Origin: an uncultured Clostridia bacterium
Lineage (GTDB): Bacteria > Bacillota_A > Clostridia > TANB77 > CAG-508
NCBI GenBank assembly: GCA_947369305.1
Contig: CANBLA010000075.1
Location: 1-5,354 of the forward strand
DNA: 5,354 bases
Direction: 5' to 3'
In this document: one piece after another, positions 4,167-5,354 of the stretch
Layout of the letters: the number at the start of each line of letters is the position of its first letter
How positions within the stretch are numbered: the first letter of the stretch is position 1
Program-made: the position numbers and the translations under genes
The notes under the pieces: model-generated
What the model saw: only the letters and a program-made list of their open reading frames with translations
The model's database searches: none
What the model was told of the DNA's origin: nothing

Positions 4167-5354
4167 TTACTCATAAACAGTCTTAAAAATATACAACCCA
4201 TCTTCTTCATAAACCTTCTCAAAATCCATGTCATACCCACGCTCATTGATATCATTTTTGACAACAATATAATCAATTCCGAGTTTCTCCAAATCATGAT
4301 AATTTAGCCAAATAAGCATATTGTCTGCTGCAGGAAGCTCAATGTGCGTTTCGCCATCTGTGATGTTGATGTTCATGTGTTCGTAACGATTATAAGCTTG
4401 TTTTTGTGCCTCCGCATTTTCTCCAAGCAATAATTCGAACAATTCTAAATTGGGATATACATTCGTTGAATCAATCGTACGAAGTCCGTTAGCAACCATG
4501 TAATTATTGAGATATATACCGGTATCATCACCAAGCCATAGTGCATCTGGATTTTGGTCTCTGATTTCGGCAAATTTTGAGCAAATTGGCTTTTTGTAAA
4601 TCACATCGGTGGTTCGAATGACTGGATTGACTGCAATTCCTGTTATCAAAGCGATAAAGATTATTCCATACAAAGTAGCATTTCTGATTTTTTCTTTGTC
4701 CATATTGAAAATTCCAAAAATAGCAACTCCAAATAAAATTCCAGAAATGACAATTTTAAACCAACCAAAATATCCCGGCAAACTGCATGTTACAACAGCT
4801 TGATATAGCATATAACTAATCGCAAAAATCGGCAAAATATAGGCTATTTTACTTGGAATCCATTTGGTTTCTTTCTCCATGGCGCCTAGCAAATAAATAA
4901 GCATGTAAATTTGAATGGTTCCTAAAGCAATTGTGGCGCGTGGCGCAGTTGTCATGGACATGAGCGAGCATTTTGCCAAAATTTCTGGAAAGCCCCATTT
5001 GCACCAAATCGTCAAAAATATACTGATTATCAACGTTGGAATAAAGAATTTTAAGTGTTTTTTGTCTTTTCGATTGAATAAAAGGAACACAATCGAAAGC
5101 AAAATTGGCAATGGATAAAAGGACAACATGCTTGATGCTTCACATGGATTTGGGCAATATTTGTAAGCAAAAAACAAATTGTAAAAATACGCATATAAAA
5201 TGGTCGCTCCACCACCGACTTCACGTCTTTCGCCCGGATAATCCGTGTTCATGATGGCTGAAATGGTGTCTCCTGATAAGCTAAACCAGCGAGCCATTAA
5301 GCCAGCTACACATAAAAATGTTATGCCAATGACAACGCAATCATGAACATTGAT
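4167..5354 (-). CDS. Polytopic membrane protein with extracytoplasmic C-terminal domain (GT-C-like/DUF7657-type), 5' partial
   Basis: The frame is open from the right edge to TAA at 4167-4169, 395 residues in view. The internal ATG at 5297 is not the true start, because a hydrophobic helix (VVIGITFLCVAGL) continues upstream of it in frame. About seven membrane segments follow in order (numbering from the first visible codon): roughly 7-22, 77-93, 102-118, 145-159, 170-186, 201-216 and 227-242. An extracytoplasmic tail of about 150 residues follows. Signatures include DYPGERREVGGGA in the first loop, SMTTAPRA, and in the tail TNVYPNLELFELL, YNRYEHMNI and LGIDYIVVKND. The architecture resembles GT-C-like glycosyltransferase-type proteins; the YPxLExxxLL and NRYxH pattern recalls DUF7657-type proteins of Lachnospiraceae and streptococcal polysaccharide loci. 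A role in surface polysaccharide assembly is plausible but unproven. YfhO-like proteins are the main alternative. The stop is 61 bases before the nuclease start, with palindrome C between them. Confidence 0.7.
   Translation of the reverse strand: MNVHDCVVIGITFLCVAGLMARWFSLSGDTISAIMNTDYPGERREVGGGATILYAYFYNLFFAYKYCPNPCEASSMLSFYPLPILLSIVFLLFNRKDKKHLKFFIPTLIISIFLTIWCKWGFPEILAKCSLMSMTTAPRATIALGTIQIYMLIYLLGAMEKETKWIPSKIAYILPIFAISYMLYQAVVTCSLPGYFGWFKIVISGILFGVAIFGIFNMDKEKIRNATLYGIIFIALITGIAVNPVIRTTDVIYKKPICSKFAEIRDQNPDALWLGDDTGIYLNNYMVANGLRTIDSTNVYPNLELFELLLGENAEAQKQAYNRYEHMNINITDGETHIELPAADNMLIWLNYHDLEKLGIDYIVVKNDINERGYDMDFEKVYEEDGLYIFKTVYE

Overview
This is an AT-rich window in which every recognisable gene lies on the minus strand. 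Strong AAGGAG-type ribosome binding sites, a canonical sigma-A promoter and the protein families point to a low-GC Firmicute, most likely an anaerobic gut-type Clostridia/Lachnospiraceae relative. That assignment is inferred from composition and gene style; no marker gene is present. Standard stop codons (TAA, TAG, TGA) end the genes, so nothing suggests a variant code.

Read in the direction of transcription (right to left), the layout is as follows. (1) The 3' part of a gene for a polytopic membrane protein, cut by the right edge (4167-5354), resembles the large GT-C-like/DUF7657-type proteins of cell-surface polysaccharide loci. (2) A stand-alone YhcG/DUF1016-type PD-(D/E)XK nuclease gene (3083-4105) is tightly bracketed by two nearly identical 33-bp palindromes. 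A third, diverged copy lies further out, and a separate perfect 14+14-bp palindrome lies inside the coding sequence. (3) A compact probable operon follows. It encodes an UlaG-like metallo-beta-lactamase-fold hydrolase (2279-2935), a sugar-phosphate isomerase/epimerase-type TIM barrel (1482-2267) and a signal-peptide-bearing, membrane-anchored thermonuclease (624-1439). It closes with a terminator that contains the last codons of the nuclease. (4) A separately promoted gene runs off the left edge (1-516). It encodes an excisionase/MerR-type helix-turn-helix fused to a degenerate Rossmann (SDR-like) domain, and a perfect inverted repeat sits at its transcription start.

The hydrolase and TIM-barrel pair look like a small carbohydrate or lactone-processing module. 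The nuclease could supply extracellular nucleotides at the cell surface. The least ordinary part is the palindrome-bracketed nuclease unit at 3047-4151: its 19-bp direct repeats, tight fit around the ORF and internal palindrome suggest either a small mobile or defence-type cassette or a self-regulated nuclease. No tRNA, rRNA, CRISPR array or classical IS transposase is visible. There is no gene-free stretch longer than 300 bases; the longest gap is the 147 bases at 2936-3082, which hold two of the palindromes and the hydrolase ribosome binding site.
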